Below, piece after piece: positions 34,648 to 46,280 of a stretch of DNA of 64,000 nucleotides (positions within the stretch are counted from its first letter, which is position 1; the number at the start of each line of letters is the position of its first letter). Position numbers and translations under genes: made by a program. This DNA comes from Prosapia bicincta (taxonomy: Eukaryota > Arthropoda > Insecta > Hemiptera > Cercopidae): NCBI GenBank assembly GCA_036971475.1, contig JBAIZL010000002.1, positions 355,038,082 to 355,102,081 on the forward strand. Reading direction: 5' to 3'. The notes beneath the pieces are model-generated. The model was not told where the DNA came from. It was given only the letters and a program-made list of their open reading frames with translations, and made no database searches.

Positions 34648-34993
34648 TGAATAGTTACTATCTGGAGTACATCCGTTCATTCTGCAGTCCATAAATTCGC
34701 AGTTCCGACGTTTCGCTAGAATCTCATCCAGCATTGACGAGGTGAACCCAACAACAGTAGAAGAGCGAGTGAAGAGCGCAGATAACTCGGCTCCTATATA
34801 TAGAGAAATGAAGCCACGCCCAATGACGTCAATACACACATTGACGTCAATTCACAAACACCTGATCTAAACAATTACTCAGATTCCTTTGCCTTTGTTC
34901 ACCTGTCTGTCGATAAAATCTATCGGAAACGTCGGAACTGCGACTTTATGGACTGCATAATGAACGGATTTACTGCAGATAGTAACTATTCAT
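34648..34993 (-). mobile_element. Palindromic element with 68-bp inverted ends
   Basis: 34648-34715 (ATGAATAGTTACTATCTGGA...GACGTTTC) is repeated in inverse at 34926-34993 with about 90 percent identity. Between the arms is a promoter-like block on the minus strand. The inner edges carry GAAACGTCGGAACTG on both sides, a motif seen at PLE-type termini. The element is embedded between two (TA)n arrays. Confidence 0.7.
34794..34849 (-). promoter_or_regulatory. Promoter-like cluster: two CRE sites, GC/CACCC box, TATA box
   Basis: On the minus strand, in order: TGACGTCA (34842-34849), TGACGTCA (34824-34831), GGGCGTGG (34814-34821) and CTATATATAG (34794-34803). Palindromic CREs are ATF/CREB sites, GGGCGTGG is a KLF/Sp-type box, and CTATATATAG fits a TATA box. 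Transcription would start near 34765 and run through the left arm. Function is inferred from consensus matches only. Confidence 0.5.
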
Positions 34994-34994
34994 T

Positions 34995-35004
34995 TATATA
35001 TATA

Positions 35005-35070
<66 letters not shown>
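34995..35070. repeat. (TA)n microsatellite
   Basis: TA array with one TCTA variant, followed by a short CA run, separating the palindromic element from the mariner. Confidence 0.95.
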
Positions 35071-35078
<8 letters not shown>

Positions 35079-35082
35079 ATTA

Positions 35083-35988
35083 CGAGGTCTGTTCAAAAAA
35101 TACGCCGACTGAGGTCATAAATAAATATACTTTATTTGGAAGTTACACGTCTGGGTCTCCTTCAAAGTACTCTATTCCCCAACGCACATACTTATCTCAT
35201 TGATGTTTCCAATTGGTAAAACAGTTCTGGTACGCTTCTTTGTGATGGCGTTAAACTCCTTCGTCGCATTTGCCTTAATCTCCGAAATCGTTTCAAATCT
35301 TCTTTCTTTGAGGTGTATTTTGAGTTTGGGGAATAAGAAAAAGTCACAAGGAGCAAGGTCAGGTGAGTGGGGGGGGGGGATTGGTAAAGAACAGTGATCG
35401 AGTGTTTGGCCAAAAACTCACGAGTTCTGAGTGCTGAGTGAGCTGGAGCGTTGTCGTGATGGAAAAACCAGTTAACACTTCTCCATAGTTCTGGCCTTCT
35501 GCGTCGGACAGCGTCGCCTCAGACGTTTCAGTACTTCAATGTAGGTAATCTGGTAGACTGTAGAACCTTCAGGGTAGTCGTAGTGAACAACACCCTTAGC
35601 ATTAAAAAAAACTGACAGCATCACCTTGACATTCGACCGAACTTGGCGAGCTTATTTGGGTCTTGGGGATGTTTGACTGACCCATTTTGATGAGACCCAT
35701 GATTTATCACCGGTTATAATTCTTGACAAAAAGTTCTCATCTTCATTTGAACGAACAAGCAGTTCCCGACAAGCTTGGACGCGATTGGCTTTTTAGTCGT
35801 CGGTCATCAGGCGTGGCACAAATTTCGCAGCGACGCGGTGCATCTTCAATTTTTCGGTCAAAATCTCGTAACAAGATCCAACTGATAACCTACACTCTGA
35901 CACCAAGCGGATTCTCCTACTAACTAGCTACTACAAACTAACTTGAGCCGCGTAATTCAAACCGTCCGCGTATTTTTTGAACAGACCT

Positions 35989-35990
<2 letters not shown>
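35083..35990 (-). mobile_element. mariner element (internally deleted)
   Basis: Terminal inverted repeats CGAGGTCTGTTCAAAAAATA (35083 on) and its inverse ending at 35990 match over more than 20 bp. It sits in (TA)n sequence, as expected for a TA-targeting transposon. At 908 bp it is shorter than a complete mariner (about 1.3 kb), and the transposase N-terminus is missing. Confidence 0.92.
35150..35830 (-). pseudogene. mariner transposase (DD34D type), N-terminus deleted
   Basis: Reading down from about 35835: VAAKFVPRLMTDD, a stop, KANRVQACRELLVRSNEDEN, FLSRIITGDKSWV (first catalytic Asp in ITGD). Then a frame-broken middle, WFFHHDNAPAHSALRTREFL (second Asp in HDNAPAH) near 35440, and after an 11-base G run the degraded YSPDLAP-type block, with CDFFLFPKLK equivalents in the 35192-35413 region. 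The N-terminal helix-turn-helix (about 120 residues) is missing. The copy is non-functional and could at most be moved in trans. Confidence 0.88.

Positions 35991-35991
<1 letters not shown>

Positions 35992-36048
<57 letters not shown>
35992..36048. repeat. (TA)n microsatellite
   Basis: Pure TA immediately right of the mariner. Confidence 0.95.
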
Positions 36049-36052
<4 letters not shown>

Positions 36053-36559
36053 TCTTAGTCGTTTAAGAATAATAATTAATTAAATTTAATGAATTATATT
36101 ATTTTTATATGGGAAAACTTCTTTTCGCAAGAGGGACAAGACATGCAATATACTTGTCTCTTCCATTTGGATTATCATATTATATGATTACAATATATTT
36201 TTTATGTTATGTGGTAGAACAGCTGATTTTATGTTATATTGGTTGTGGTAGAACAGCTGTTTATGGTATGTTACCTTATTAATTTTATTTGTAGTTTTTT
36301 AATAAAAAGTAACTAAAAAAATTATTTTCTTTTGACCTCAGTAGAAATTGCCTTTAAACAATGGTTTTATATTAATTGTAGGAGATGGAGATTGAACCCG
36401 ATGGACTTCCAGCAGCAAACATTACAAGAAATGAAGCTTTACATTCATCTTCAAGTCAAATTCAACCAAATCCAATGACGTCTTAGCGTATATCTAATAT
36501 GACTAACATATCTAAGACAGGCCAAAGCGAATATAATATCTCATACCCTAGACAATTGC

Positions 36560-37060
36560 CTATGTTATCATACATTACGAAAACGCACCCCAATAAACAC
36601 TTAAGGAAAAAATTGATGACACGCAATTGAAAAAGACTTTTAACCTTTTATTGTTGCTGAAATTTAAGGATTAAACGAAATTGTTAAAGAACTGAATCCT
36701 TCTTATGATTTGCCATACAGAAAACACATATCGAAAACATTGATACCAGCGAAGTGTGAAGAATGCATTCATACTAGACCCTACTAAAAACCTCATACTG
36801 ACACATGAACCTCAATTAATACTGATAGTTTTATGACAGCCACAGCTCATTTCATTAATGATGAATTTGAAATGAGTTCTGCATTGTCACAGAGTGCTTA
36901 ATTATCTAACAGGCAAACTAGTCAGAACTTGGCAGACGAACTGAAGAAATTAGAATTAGATTGGAAACTGAAAAACAAAATTGTAATGAGAAGATCGACA
37001 TACTCTGAGAATATGCAGTAGGCTATATACAATACCAGCAACATAACGAAAGATGTTAAG
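36560..37060 (+). pseudogene. hAT transposase fragment (ZBED-like)
   Basis: Plus strand: KIDDTQLKKTFN near 36610, then a frame change to KELNPSYDLPYRKHISKTLI at about 36690, typical of hAT transposases (k.LnP.Y.lPsR..is..lip). Then TSINTDSFMTATAHFINDEF at about 36815, the block around the first catalytic region. Then NLADELKKLELDWKLKNKIV near 36935. Several stops, no BED finger, and truncated at about 37060 where a LINE fragment starts. It is a different lineage from the hAT at 17.5 kb. Confidence 0.75.
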
Positions 37061-37089
37061 GACTTGTTGCAGTGGAAACACTTTATTCT

Positions 37090-37400
37090 TGTTGCAACGA
37101 TTTACCATTAGGCGAGGCCATTCACTGGGGGAATCAGGTCAAGTAGGAGCAATTAGATTAACACAACTATATCCTATAATTAACAGAAGAAGCCCACTAT
37201 CACTACTGGCGGCCACTACTATATACGTATCTATGTTGCGCAGCATACTCTTGTACGCTTCACCCGCCAGGGGCCATGCAGGCAACTCATACACACGCAG
37301 ACTCCAGTTATTCCAAAACGAGGTTTTGCGAATAATCACGAAGTACATTGGGCAAGTGAGACGGAGGTAACTGCCACGAGGGCTGGGCAGGTTTTGAAGA
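37090..37400 (+). pseudogene. Jockey-like LINE RT C-terminus fragment
   Basis: The frame 37053-37370 includes LTQLYPIINRRSPLSLLAAT, TIYVSMLRSILLYASPA and RRLQLFQNEVLRIITK. These correspond to the region after the RT catalytic core in Jockey elements (yP.l.r.s.l......ks.l.Pi..Ya.p.w; LQ..QN..lR.i). It ends near an 11-base G run at 37409-37419. 5'-truncated and out of context. Confidence 0.7.
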
Positions 37401-37589
37401 CACAGACTGGGGGGGGGGGTGCATTCCGGTCAATATAGTGTTTATTTAAAGGATGTGAGGTAAAATTTGTTTTAAAATTATATATAAAAACTGTAATAGC
37501 TTCAAGTCTAATAATTATAATGTAAAAAGCTACTTAAAAGTTACATTAGTTGCAACATAAAATATGTCTAATACAAACCCTAATACAAG

Positions 37590-38053
37590 TGATTTTTGTT
37601 GTTTTTCAGAACTTGAAAGGTGTACTTTTGTGTTCTTACTAGTGTTTAAGTACTAGAAGAACTCACCATTATTATTTTAAAAGAATTTCCGAAAAAAAAT
37701 ATTTAAGCATAAACTACTTAAATATTAGAGTATCATAAATTCATGTTTTTTTGTTTTTTAATACGATTCAAACATTCCCAATATCCTTTTACATTTTTTC
37801 TGTAATTCAAACAATATACTTACCTATCATTAACAATAAGCTAAAGCAACATAAAATGATTTCGAATAAGGTTATACCTTCTTCTTTAACCAAAAACTAA
37901 TTAATTTTTACTTTCAGCTTATGAAATTTTTCAAGATAATAAATTGTTATCATTTAATGTTACAGGAAGAAGAGGCAGCCCAACGGGAACTTCATATTGA
38001 TATTTTGAAGGAAATAAAAGCAGATATTCAGAAAGCCAAGGAAGAGAGATTTT

Positions 38054-38114
<61 letters not shown>

Positions 38115-38265
38115 GTATACAAAATCCATAAAATGCAACACAATTGAAACTAAATCTGTTTATTTACGATATATTTTGGATTATTGTAACAATTTAAAAA
38201 TACCAATTTTTATTTACTTATTAAACTTCGATATTACTTGCGACACCAGACTTTTTGTTAACTAA
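37590..38265 (+). repeat. PLE-associated flank, inverse copy of 28798-29500
   Basis: Homologous to the minus strand of 28.8-29.5 kb. Contains an exon-like block at 37966-38055 preceded by TTTAATGTTACAG. Its translation, EEEAAQRELHIDILKEIKAD then IQKAKEERF, predicts a coiled coil and is conserved in both copies although partly decayed at 29.13 kb. The frame then runs into a (TA)n array. The origin of this coding piece is unknown. Confidence 0.7.
38057..38118. repeat. (TA)n microsatellite
   Basis: TA array directly after the exon-like block. Confidence 0.95.
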
Positions 38266-38379
38266 AGGTTGATAAATTAAACTTAAAGGATACATTTTCG
38301 TCTTACGATTTCTTCAGATTCGTATTTTTGCTGCTAGGATTGCTGCAGTTGTGCATCTTAGGTACCAATTTTTGAAAGT

Positions 38380-39395
<1,016 letters not shown>

Positions 39396-39404
39396 TCATC
39401 ACCC

Positions 39405-39640
39405 TCATGTAGGCGTCAGTATTAACTGTTATCTCAAAGAAAATTGGCTCAACAATTCGTTCCCATGACACGGCACACAAAACACATTTTTTCATTCTTT
39501 GTATTGGATGTTCATGAAAGGCATGCGGGTTTAGGGCAAACTAATTCTTCCATTTTGGGTGATAGCATAACCTGACTCATGAAACCATGCTTCATTATTA
39601 GAAAAGAAATGAAATGGGTTTATTTCCCTGTCCGCAAACT
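39405..39640 (-). pseudogene. Tc1/mariner-superfamily DDE_3 transposase fragment
   Basis: Minus strand from 39640: SNNEAWFHESGYAITQNGRI, then MPFMNIQ, KNVFCVPCHGNELLSQF-like and FFEITVNTD-like blocks. They match the widespread insect DDE_3 transposase segment with .DEAWFHLSG..N.QN.R and V.VWCA.......GPIFFE. The catalytic D before EAWF is replaced by N. Cut at 39640 where the BEL LTR begins. Confidence 0.6.
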
Positions 39641-39641
39641 T

Positions 39642-40163
39642 CTCAATTTTTGTAAAAAAGATATTTTTATTTTCCTTTATTAACATTTTATTTTTATAAT
39701 CTCTCACCATAATATATTTGTGTTAGTTCTCTTTGAATCCTAAAAGGATTCAAGGCCCCCGGTTTGTTACGTAATTAAAATTAATATAGACTCATTTCTT
39801 TTATTTTAAACCCGCCGCCAAAGTCAGACAAAGCTCACCCGTGATAAGATTGGTTCTGCAGCTTGAACCAGCAGAGCGAGTTAGACCTTTCGGGAGTGTA
39901 GACAGATACCCCTACTTTCTAGTATACTATTATACTTTCCAATCTCCGTACGTTAGGTACTAGAATACGTGAATGTAAATATTTTATTATTGTTTATACC
40001 GAATGTGATCAGTGCGGGGAATACGAACAAGTTTTCTGTCCAGAAATCGCTTATTTAATACGCGAGTGTCATAAGTGTGTATTCCACGGTGCACGTAAGT
40101 ACAAACTATTAGTTTATATAATTATAATAATTATTGGTCCTCCGAAACTATTGTTACCAAACA
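39642..40163 (+). repeat. 5' LTR of BEL-1
   Basis: Homology with the 3' LTR starts at CTCAATTTTTGT (39642) and ends ...TTACCAAACA at 40163. TG...CA bounds could be 39651-40163. It contains a strong inverted repeat, GAATCCTAAAAGGATTC, at about 39737. Directly after it comes AATTTGGTCCAGCCGGGCCG, matching a similar block after the BEL-2 LTR, the likely primer-binding/leader region. Confidence 0.85.
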
Positions 40164-40589
40164 AATTTGGTCCAGCCGGGCCGGATCTTGAGCCTTAAGA
40201 CCTATATAAAAAATAAAATAAAATACAATTCATTATATGTGTTAATTCTACAATTTCTACAAGTTTTTTCAAACTTTGTCTGTGCATGCAAACACTGGAA
40301 AACTAGTTTCATGTGGCAGTATATGAAACAGCTGATCCTCTCTTATCTTTGTTTGGCTTTGGCGTGCATTAATATGTTGGTTTAAATAAATTGTAAAAGT
40401 TTATGAAACGTGATTTCAGTTGTTTATAGAAGATTAACTCATTGAGCATACGTCGATTTGTTGTTTACTTAGGCTTATTTATCTCTCCGTTAAACATATA
40501 CGCTCATAGGCCTAATCTCCTTAAAACATTTTTTAATTTAAAAATTAAAGCAGATATCTCATTTTCTACCATAAAACTATTATTTAATC

Positions 40590-41900
40590 ATGGCAAAATC
40601 TTTGGCAGTTATTAAATCAAAGAAAGACAATATATTTAGTCAAATTCAAGAGGTTTTTGATCTAACAAAAAACACATCTGATAAGTCAATTCTGCAAAAA
40701 TTGTTGGTGTGCGCTAAATCTATAAATAGGCTTCGTGAAGAATTTTCTGATATTTTAGACATTTATCATGAACTAGAAATACAGGCTAACCCAAATTTTC
40801 AACCCAACTACGCTCCTCTTAACAGCATCAACGAGTTAGTCGATTATGTTAATTCTACCGTATATTCGATAGAAAGTAAGATGTCATCAACAAGGCCTAA
40901 ATGTGAAATAGTTACTCCTCAGTTACATATACGACTGCCTAAGCTTGAACTCAAGCATTTCGATGGTGAATTTCTCGAATGGATGTCACTCATTAATATA
41001 TTTAACGCTAGCATTCATGAAAATGCATCGTTACCAGCAGTTTCTAAACTTCAATATTTATTGAGCGTTATCTCAGGAGAACCGCTAAATTTAATTAAAT
41101 CCCTCCCTATTTCTGACGCTAATTATAAAGTGGCCTATGACTTATTAAAAGAAAGATATCACTCGCCGAGGCGGTTAGTTACGTTACACCTCAATCAAAT
41201 TTTATATTTGCCCTCTGTAAACAACACGCCTAAACAAATGAGAAAGTTTGTAAATTTATACTCAGAAAATATACAAGCTCTTAAAGGTCTTGACATCGAT
41301 ATCACTAGTAAAAATCCTTTGTTATCTGCTATGCTTTTACGAAAAATGGATAGTGAACTTAGGAACCGTTTTGAAAACTTCCGTTCATCAAATGTTACTC
41401 AAGAGTGCGTTGACTCCACTACAATACCTGATGCAGCGGAAATTATTAAGTTTTTAAGTAAAGAATGTAATGAAGTTGAAGATGCCAATCTTCATTCTCC
41501 TTTCACCTCGAAACCCTCCTCGTCTGGATCACGCACCCCCTCTGTTTCCCAAAATAAATACTTTAAACAAAAAGTATCACTGATGTCCTACAATTATGGA
41601 GAAGGCTCGTCCATTAAAGTTAAACCTCATCCATGCTTTATATGAAATAATATTGACCATAAGGTATATTCGTGTCCGGACTTCAAGAGTCAGGACGCCA
41701 AATCCCGTCTCAAAATTGTAAAGGAAAAGGGGGGGAACTTAGGTACTCACCATCTTAACGACTGTAGGTCAAAGTTTAGTTGCTACAAATGCCACAAAAA
41801 TCATCATACATTATTACATTTTGAAAATTACTCTACGCTGCAACGGACCACACCTCTAACTTCGCGTCAAGACTCTCCGACAATTCAACAGGAAATAACC
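40590..41900 (+). pseudogene. gag: BEL-1 gag
   Basis: ATG at 40590 (MAKSLAVIKSKKD). Residues about 110-290 hold the conserved Pao gag block (LPKLELKHFDGEFLEWMSL, then LQYLLSVISGEPLNLI, and LLKERYHSPRRLV). A TGA at 41643 interrupts right at the first zinc-knuckle Cys. Downstream, cysteine/histidine pairs (CPDF, CRSKFSCYKCHKNHHTLLHF) continue the knuckle region to about 41830. The second BEL copy at 56.8 kb has the same layout. Structural protein that packages element RNA. The stop and a 7-G run near 41729 disable this copy. Confidence 0.9.
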
Positions 41901-41915
41901 CCTTCTCCAATCACT

Positions 41916-43940
41916 ATGACCTGTCATGAAAAGCAGAATACGTCTCAAATCTCTAATACTGTTCTCTTAGGCACTCTACTTGTTAAGCTTACCTCGTCTA
42001 ACGGTATTACTCATGTATTTCGTGCTCTTGTTGATTATGGCAGTCAATCTTTTTTTTCTCACCGAGCGTGCTGCTCAATTATTGTGTGCTCCTCGTACTA
42101 AGACCACTCATAGTGTGGTAGGATTGTCTCAGGTACCCTTACGCTCAAAAGGTCTCACCTCAGTTGCTGTTGAAACTCTTGGGGGCAAGGTTATTTCAAT
42201 TAATGAAAGATTTTTAATATTGGAAAAAATATGTGTTAAAATATTAAGCACACAAGTAGACTCTGAAGTTCTTTCCAAGGTTCGTCCTTATGTTTAGGCA
42301 GACCCTACGTTTCACTTGCCAGGAGGCATAGACGTTCTTCTTGGTGGTGCTTTATTTTCACTTATACTTACTCAAGAATCTTATAACCTCGGACCTGGTT
42401 TACCAGGGCTAATAGGCACACACTTTGGCTTTTTAGTAATGGGTAACGCACCATGCCTATCTGGCAGTGAACTTCATAGTAACTCCAGCTCTCAATTATC
42501 AACTACACTTCTAGTTGTCAACGACATTGACCTTCACGACTCACTACAAACGTTTTGGCAACAGGAAGAACCCCTGCTGTGTCTAAGCTTTCTCAAGAAG
42601 ATACATTATGTGAAGGTCACTTTCTCGCCACTCATACTCGGGACCAATCTGGCCGATATTGCGTCCGACTACCATTCAAGACTGAACATCCTCCTCTGGG
42701 TCAATCTCTCTTTAAATGCAGAAAAAAGACTGCACTCTCTAGAGAAGAAATTTAGTGCTCAACCTCAATATAAATCCCTATATACTGATTTTATGGCTGA
42801 CTACTTAGCCTCTGGTCACATGATATACGCTCATAATACTAATCTAACTGTACCTCATTACTTCCTTCCTCACCATGGTGTTTTAAAGGAGTCTAGCAGC
42901 ACAACTCGTTTACGTACTGTATTTGATGCTAGTTCTGAAACCTCTAATGGTATTTCTCTTAATAATATTTTATTTACAGGCAAAAGGATGCAAACGAATA
43001 TTTGTGATTTATTACTAAATTTTCGGATTCATAACGTTGTTTTTTCTTGTGACATTCGTGAAATGTATAGACAGGTAAAAATGCACCCTGATGACCAGTG
43101 CTATCAGATGATCTTATTGCGTGAAAGTCCAAATCAGCCCTCTTTAATCTACAAGCTCACGACAGTGACTTACGGAGTGACTTTTTCACCGTATCTTGCC
43201 ATAAGAACCTTACATCAGCTCGCTGCAGACGAAGGTGACTCCTATCCTGAAGCTGCAAATATTCTACGCACGCAGACGTTCGTAGATGACATCATCTCTG
43301 GAGCTGACACTGAAGAAAAGGCTTTGAGCCTCCGTAAGCAACTCATCTCGCTCCTGGCTCGCGGAGGCTTTGAACTACGCAAATGGACATCTAACTCCAG
43401 TCAATTGCAGCAAGATCTACCTGATGCTCATTTAGTGACCCCTGTATTCCTTCAAGGCAGTAAACAACCACATTTCACTATATTAGGTCTTCACTGGTCA
43501 CCCTCTACCGATACGTTTACCTATAATTTGAATTTTCCTCACAATTCCAGGACTAAACGTCAATTTCTCGGTATCATTGCCCAGATTTACGACCCTTGTG
43601 GCTTTCTCCCACCCATTGTTATGTGGGCCAAACGTTTTATGCAACTACTCTGGATCAAAGGATTGAACTGGGATGAACCACTTCCATCTGAACAATTGAA
43701 ATTATGGCAAACCCTTACAGACTCGGCTAATACTATACGAGAAATTGTAATTCCTCGTGCATTACGAATAACACACTCGAGAAACTTTGAGTTACACGGT
43801 TTCTCAGATGCTTCTGAGAACGGTTATGCCGCCGTCGTTTACTTGAGATGCCAACTTAGCGACGACTCTGTGTTAATTCGGCAAGTAATATCGAAGACTC
43901 GGGTAGCCCCTCTGAAAAGGCTCACAGTACCTCACGGTAT
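41916..43940 (+). pseudogene. pol: BEL-1 pol: aspartic protease and reverse transcriptase
   Basis: Protease: LVDYGSQSFF at about 42030, where retroelement proteases have D-S/T/A-G, so the residue after Asp is altered. A frameshift follows at about 42050 and a TAG at 42295. The domain closes with GGIDVLLGGALFSLIL and IGTHFGFLVMG. Two compensating frameshifts at about 42555 and 42730 flank an internal stretch. RT: HHGVLKESSSTTRLRTVFDA, SLNNILFTGKRMQTNICDLL, VFSCDIREMYRQVKMHPDD (first catalytic Asp) and TFVDDIISGADTEEKA (catalytic DD) near 43275. Then a connection region, FLPPIVMWAKRFMQLLW. Confidence 0.92.
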
Positions 43941-45838
43941 TAGAGCTAAGTGCAGCTCATTTACTCGCCCAACTAGTGGGATATGTTATCTCTCTTTTTG
44001 AAAAAAGGGTGGAATTTTCTTCTGTATTTCTATGGTGTGATTCGACAGTAACACTGACATGGTTACAAACACCTCTTCATCGATTGAAGACGTTTGTCGC
44101 CAACCGGGTAGCCCAGATACAAGAATTAGTGCCTTCTCATTACTGGAGACACGTAGCGAGTGAAGATAATCCTGCTGATTGCGCGTCGCGTGGGTTACTT
44201 CCTAAAGATTTACCACAGCACTCATTATGGTGGTACGGCCCCTTTCGGCTACAAAAATCTAATGATAACTGTCCGGTATCTCATTTTATGCCTGCAAAAC
44301 GTACTGACACAGGAAAAGAGAAACCCATTTCACCTACATCTCTCATATCAACTGCTACTCATGAATGGGAGCTTCTCACTCAGTTTTCTCACTTTATCCG
44401 ACTCCAGCGTGTGATGGCTTATATTTTGCGATTTACTCATAACGCTCTTCATTCAAGAAAGCTCGATGGTCCTCTCAACACTCTGGAACTGAGAGCGTCA
44501 AGACTGGCAATTTTCAAGATGGTTCAAGAATCAGCGTTCAGAGACTACATCGTTGCCATGAAGAAGGATCCAACTACACCTGCCTCGTCACAACTCCGTC
44601 GACTCTCTCCCGTTCTCGACAAGAATGATATCCTACGAGTGGGAGGACGTCTCAACGCTTTAAAACTTTCTACGGATGTGCAACATCCTGTGATTTTGCC
44701 CAAACGACATCATGTCGTCAACCTTCTTATTGATTTTTATCATCGAAAATACTTACACTCGGGCGCTCAATTGACTCAATCACTTCTTGCACAGGATGTG
44801 TGGATACTCTCGGCCCGAAGTGTAATACGCTCTCGCATTTTTCAATGTGTTGTATGTTTTCGACACAAGCCTCACAATAAATCTCCGCTCATGGGTGATT
44901 TACCAAAAGCAAGATTAACTCCTTCTCGTCCGTTTCTCAACACCGGAATTGACTACGGAGGTCCTTTTAACATCAGAATGCACAATTTGCGCTCGATTCG
45001 CTTGACCAAAGCATATATTTGTATCTTTGTTTGCCTTGTGACAAAGGCGGTACACATTGAAGTAGTATCGGACCTGTCGACAGATGGGTTTATTGCCGCT
45101 CTCACCCGATTTGTGTCTAGACGAGGTCTTTGCACAAATATTTATTCTGACTGTGGAACGAATTTCGTTGGAGCGAATAATGCTTTACAAAATCTCATCA
45201 TCTCTTCAGGCCGAACCCCTCTTGCTGAATTCTCATCACAACACAATATCAACTTTCATTTCAACCCGCCTGCAGCTCCTCATCAAGGTGGTCTTTGGGA
45301 AGCAGCAATCAAGAGTGCAAAACATCTCCTCCGACGTGTCGTTGGTGAACATATTTTAACACTATGTGAATTTTCCACTCTCACAACTCAAGTAGAGGCT
45401 ATTTTGAATTCGAGACCTCTCACACCTCGGTCAAACGACGCCTCAGACCTCAATGCACTCACCCCGGGTCACTTTTTAATAGGATCTTCATTGGTTTCAG
45501 TTCCAGAAGAGGATCTTTTCAACGTTTCTGCCAACCGACTCAAGCACTGGCAGCTAATCAAGGCCTTTCACCAGCGTATTTGGAAAAGATGGCATCTAGA
45601 ATATATCCATACTCTTCAGCAACGGGGGAAGTGGAACGTGCCAACTGTCAACCTGCGCGTCGGCGACCTCGTGTTAGTGCATCAACCTGCACCACCTCTC
45701 GCATGGCCTCTGGCTAGGATAAGTAGTGTTTCTCCAGGAAAGGATGGTGTATTAAGAGTGGTTCATTTGAAGACAAAGCAGGGGACCTTGACAAGACCTG
45801 CTCACAAGGTTTTCCCTCTACCTCTACGCTCAAAATGA
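43740..45838 (+). pseudogene. pol: BEL-1 pol: RNase H and integrase
   Basis: RNase H opens with LHGFSDASENGYAAVVYL (43795). A one-base shift near 43935 changes frame, and a 620-codon open frame follows to TGA at 45838. It carries SSVFLWCDSTVTLTWL (RNase H Asp), the integrase HHCC finger (HHVVNLLIDFYHRKYLHSGA ... FQCVVCFRHK), then the catalytic core with D in NTGIDYGGPF, D in YSDCGTNFVG and E in QGGLWEAAIKSAK, and the Pao C-terminal DUF5641-like region (LTPGHFLIG, HWQLIKAFHQRIWKRW, VGDLVLVH). All three DDE residues are intact in this long ORF. Confidence 0.93.
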
Positions 45839-45855
45839 ACTTGCGCATTGGTGCG

Positions 45856-46280
45856 CTCAATTTTTGTAAAAAAGATATTTTTATTTTCCTTTATTACATT
45901 TTATTTTTATAATCTCTCACCATATTATATTTGTGTTAGTTCTCTTTGAATCCTAAAAGGATTCAAGGCCCCCGGTATGTTACGTATTTAAAATTAATAT
46001 AGACTCATTTCTTTTATTTTAAACCCGCCGCCAAAGTCAGACAAAGCTCACCCGTGATAAGATTGGTTCTGCAGCTTGAACCAGCAGAGCAAGTTAGACC
46101 TTTCGGGAGTGTAGACAGATACCCCTACTTTCTAGTATACTATTATACTTTCCAATCTCCGTATATTAGGTACTAGAATACGTGAATGTAAATATTTTAT
46201 TAATGTTTATACCGAATGTGATCAGTGCGGGGAATACGAACAAGTTTTCTGGCCAGAAATCGCTTATTTAATACGCGAGT
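45856..46280 (+). repeat. 3' LTR of BEL-1, left part
   Basis: Matches 39642-40067 with few substitutions and stops at GAGT, where the 3.7-kb insertion begins. The rest resumes at 49993. Confidence 0.92.

Noticed and set aside
45840..46280. An env-like gene after BEL-1 pol.
   Set aside because: Only LTR sequence follows the pol stop within 20 bp; there is no room for an envelope gene.
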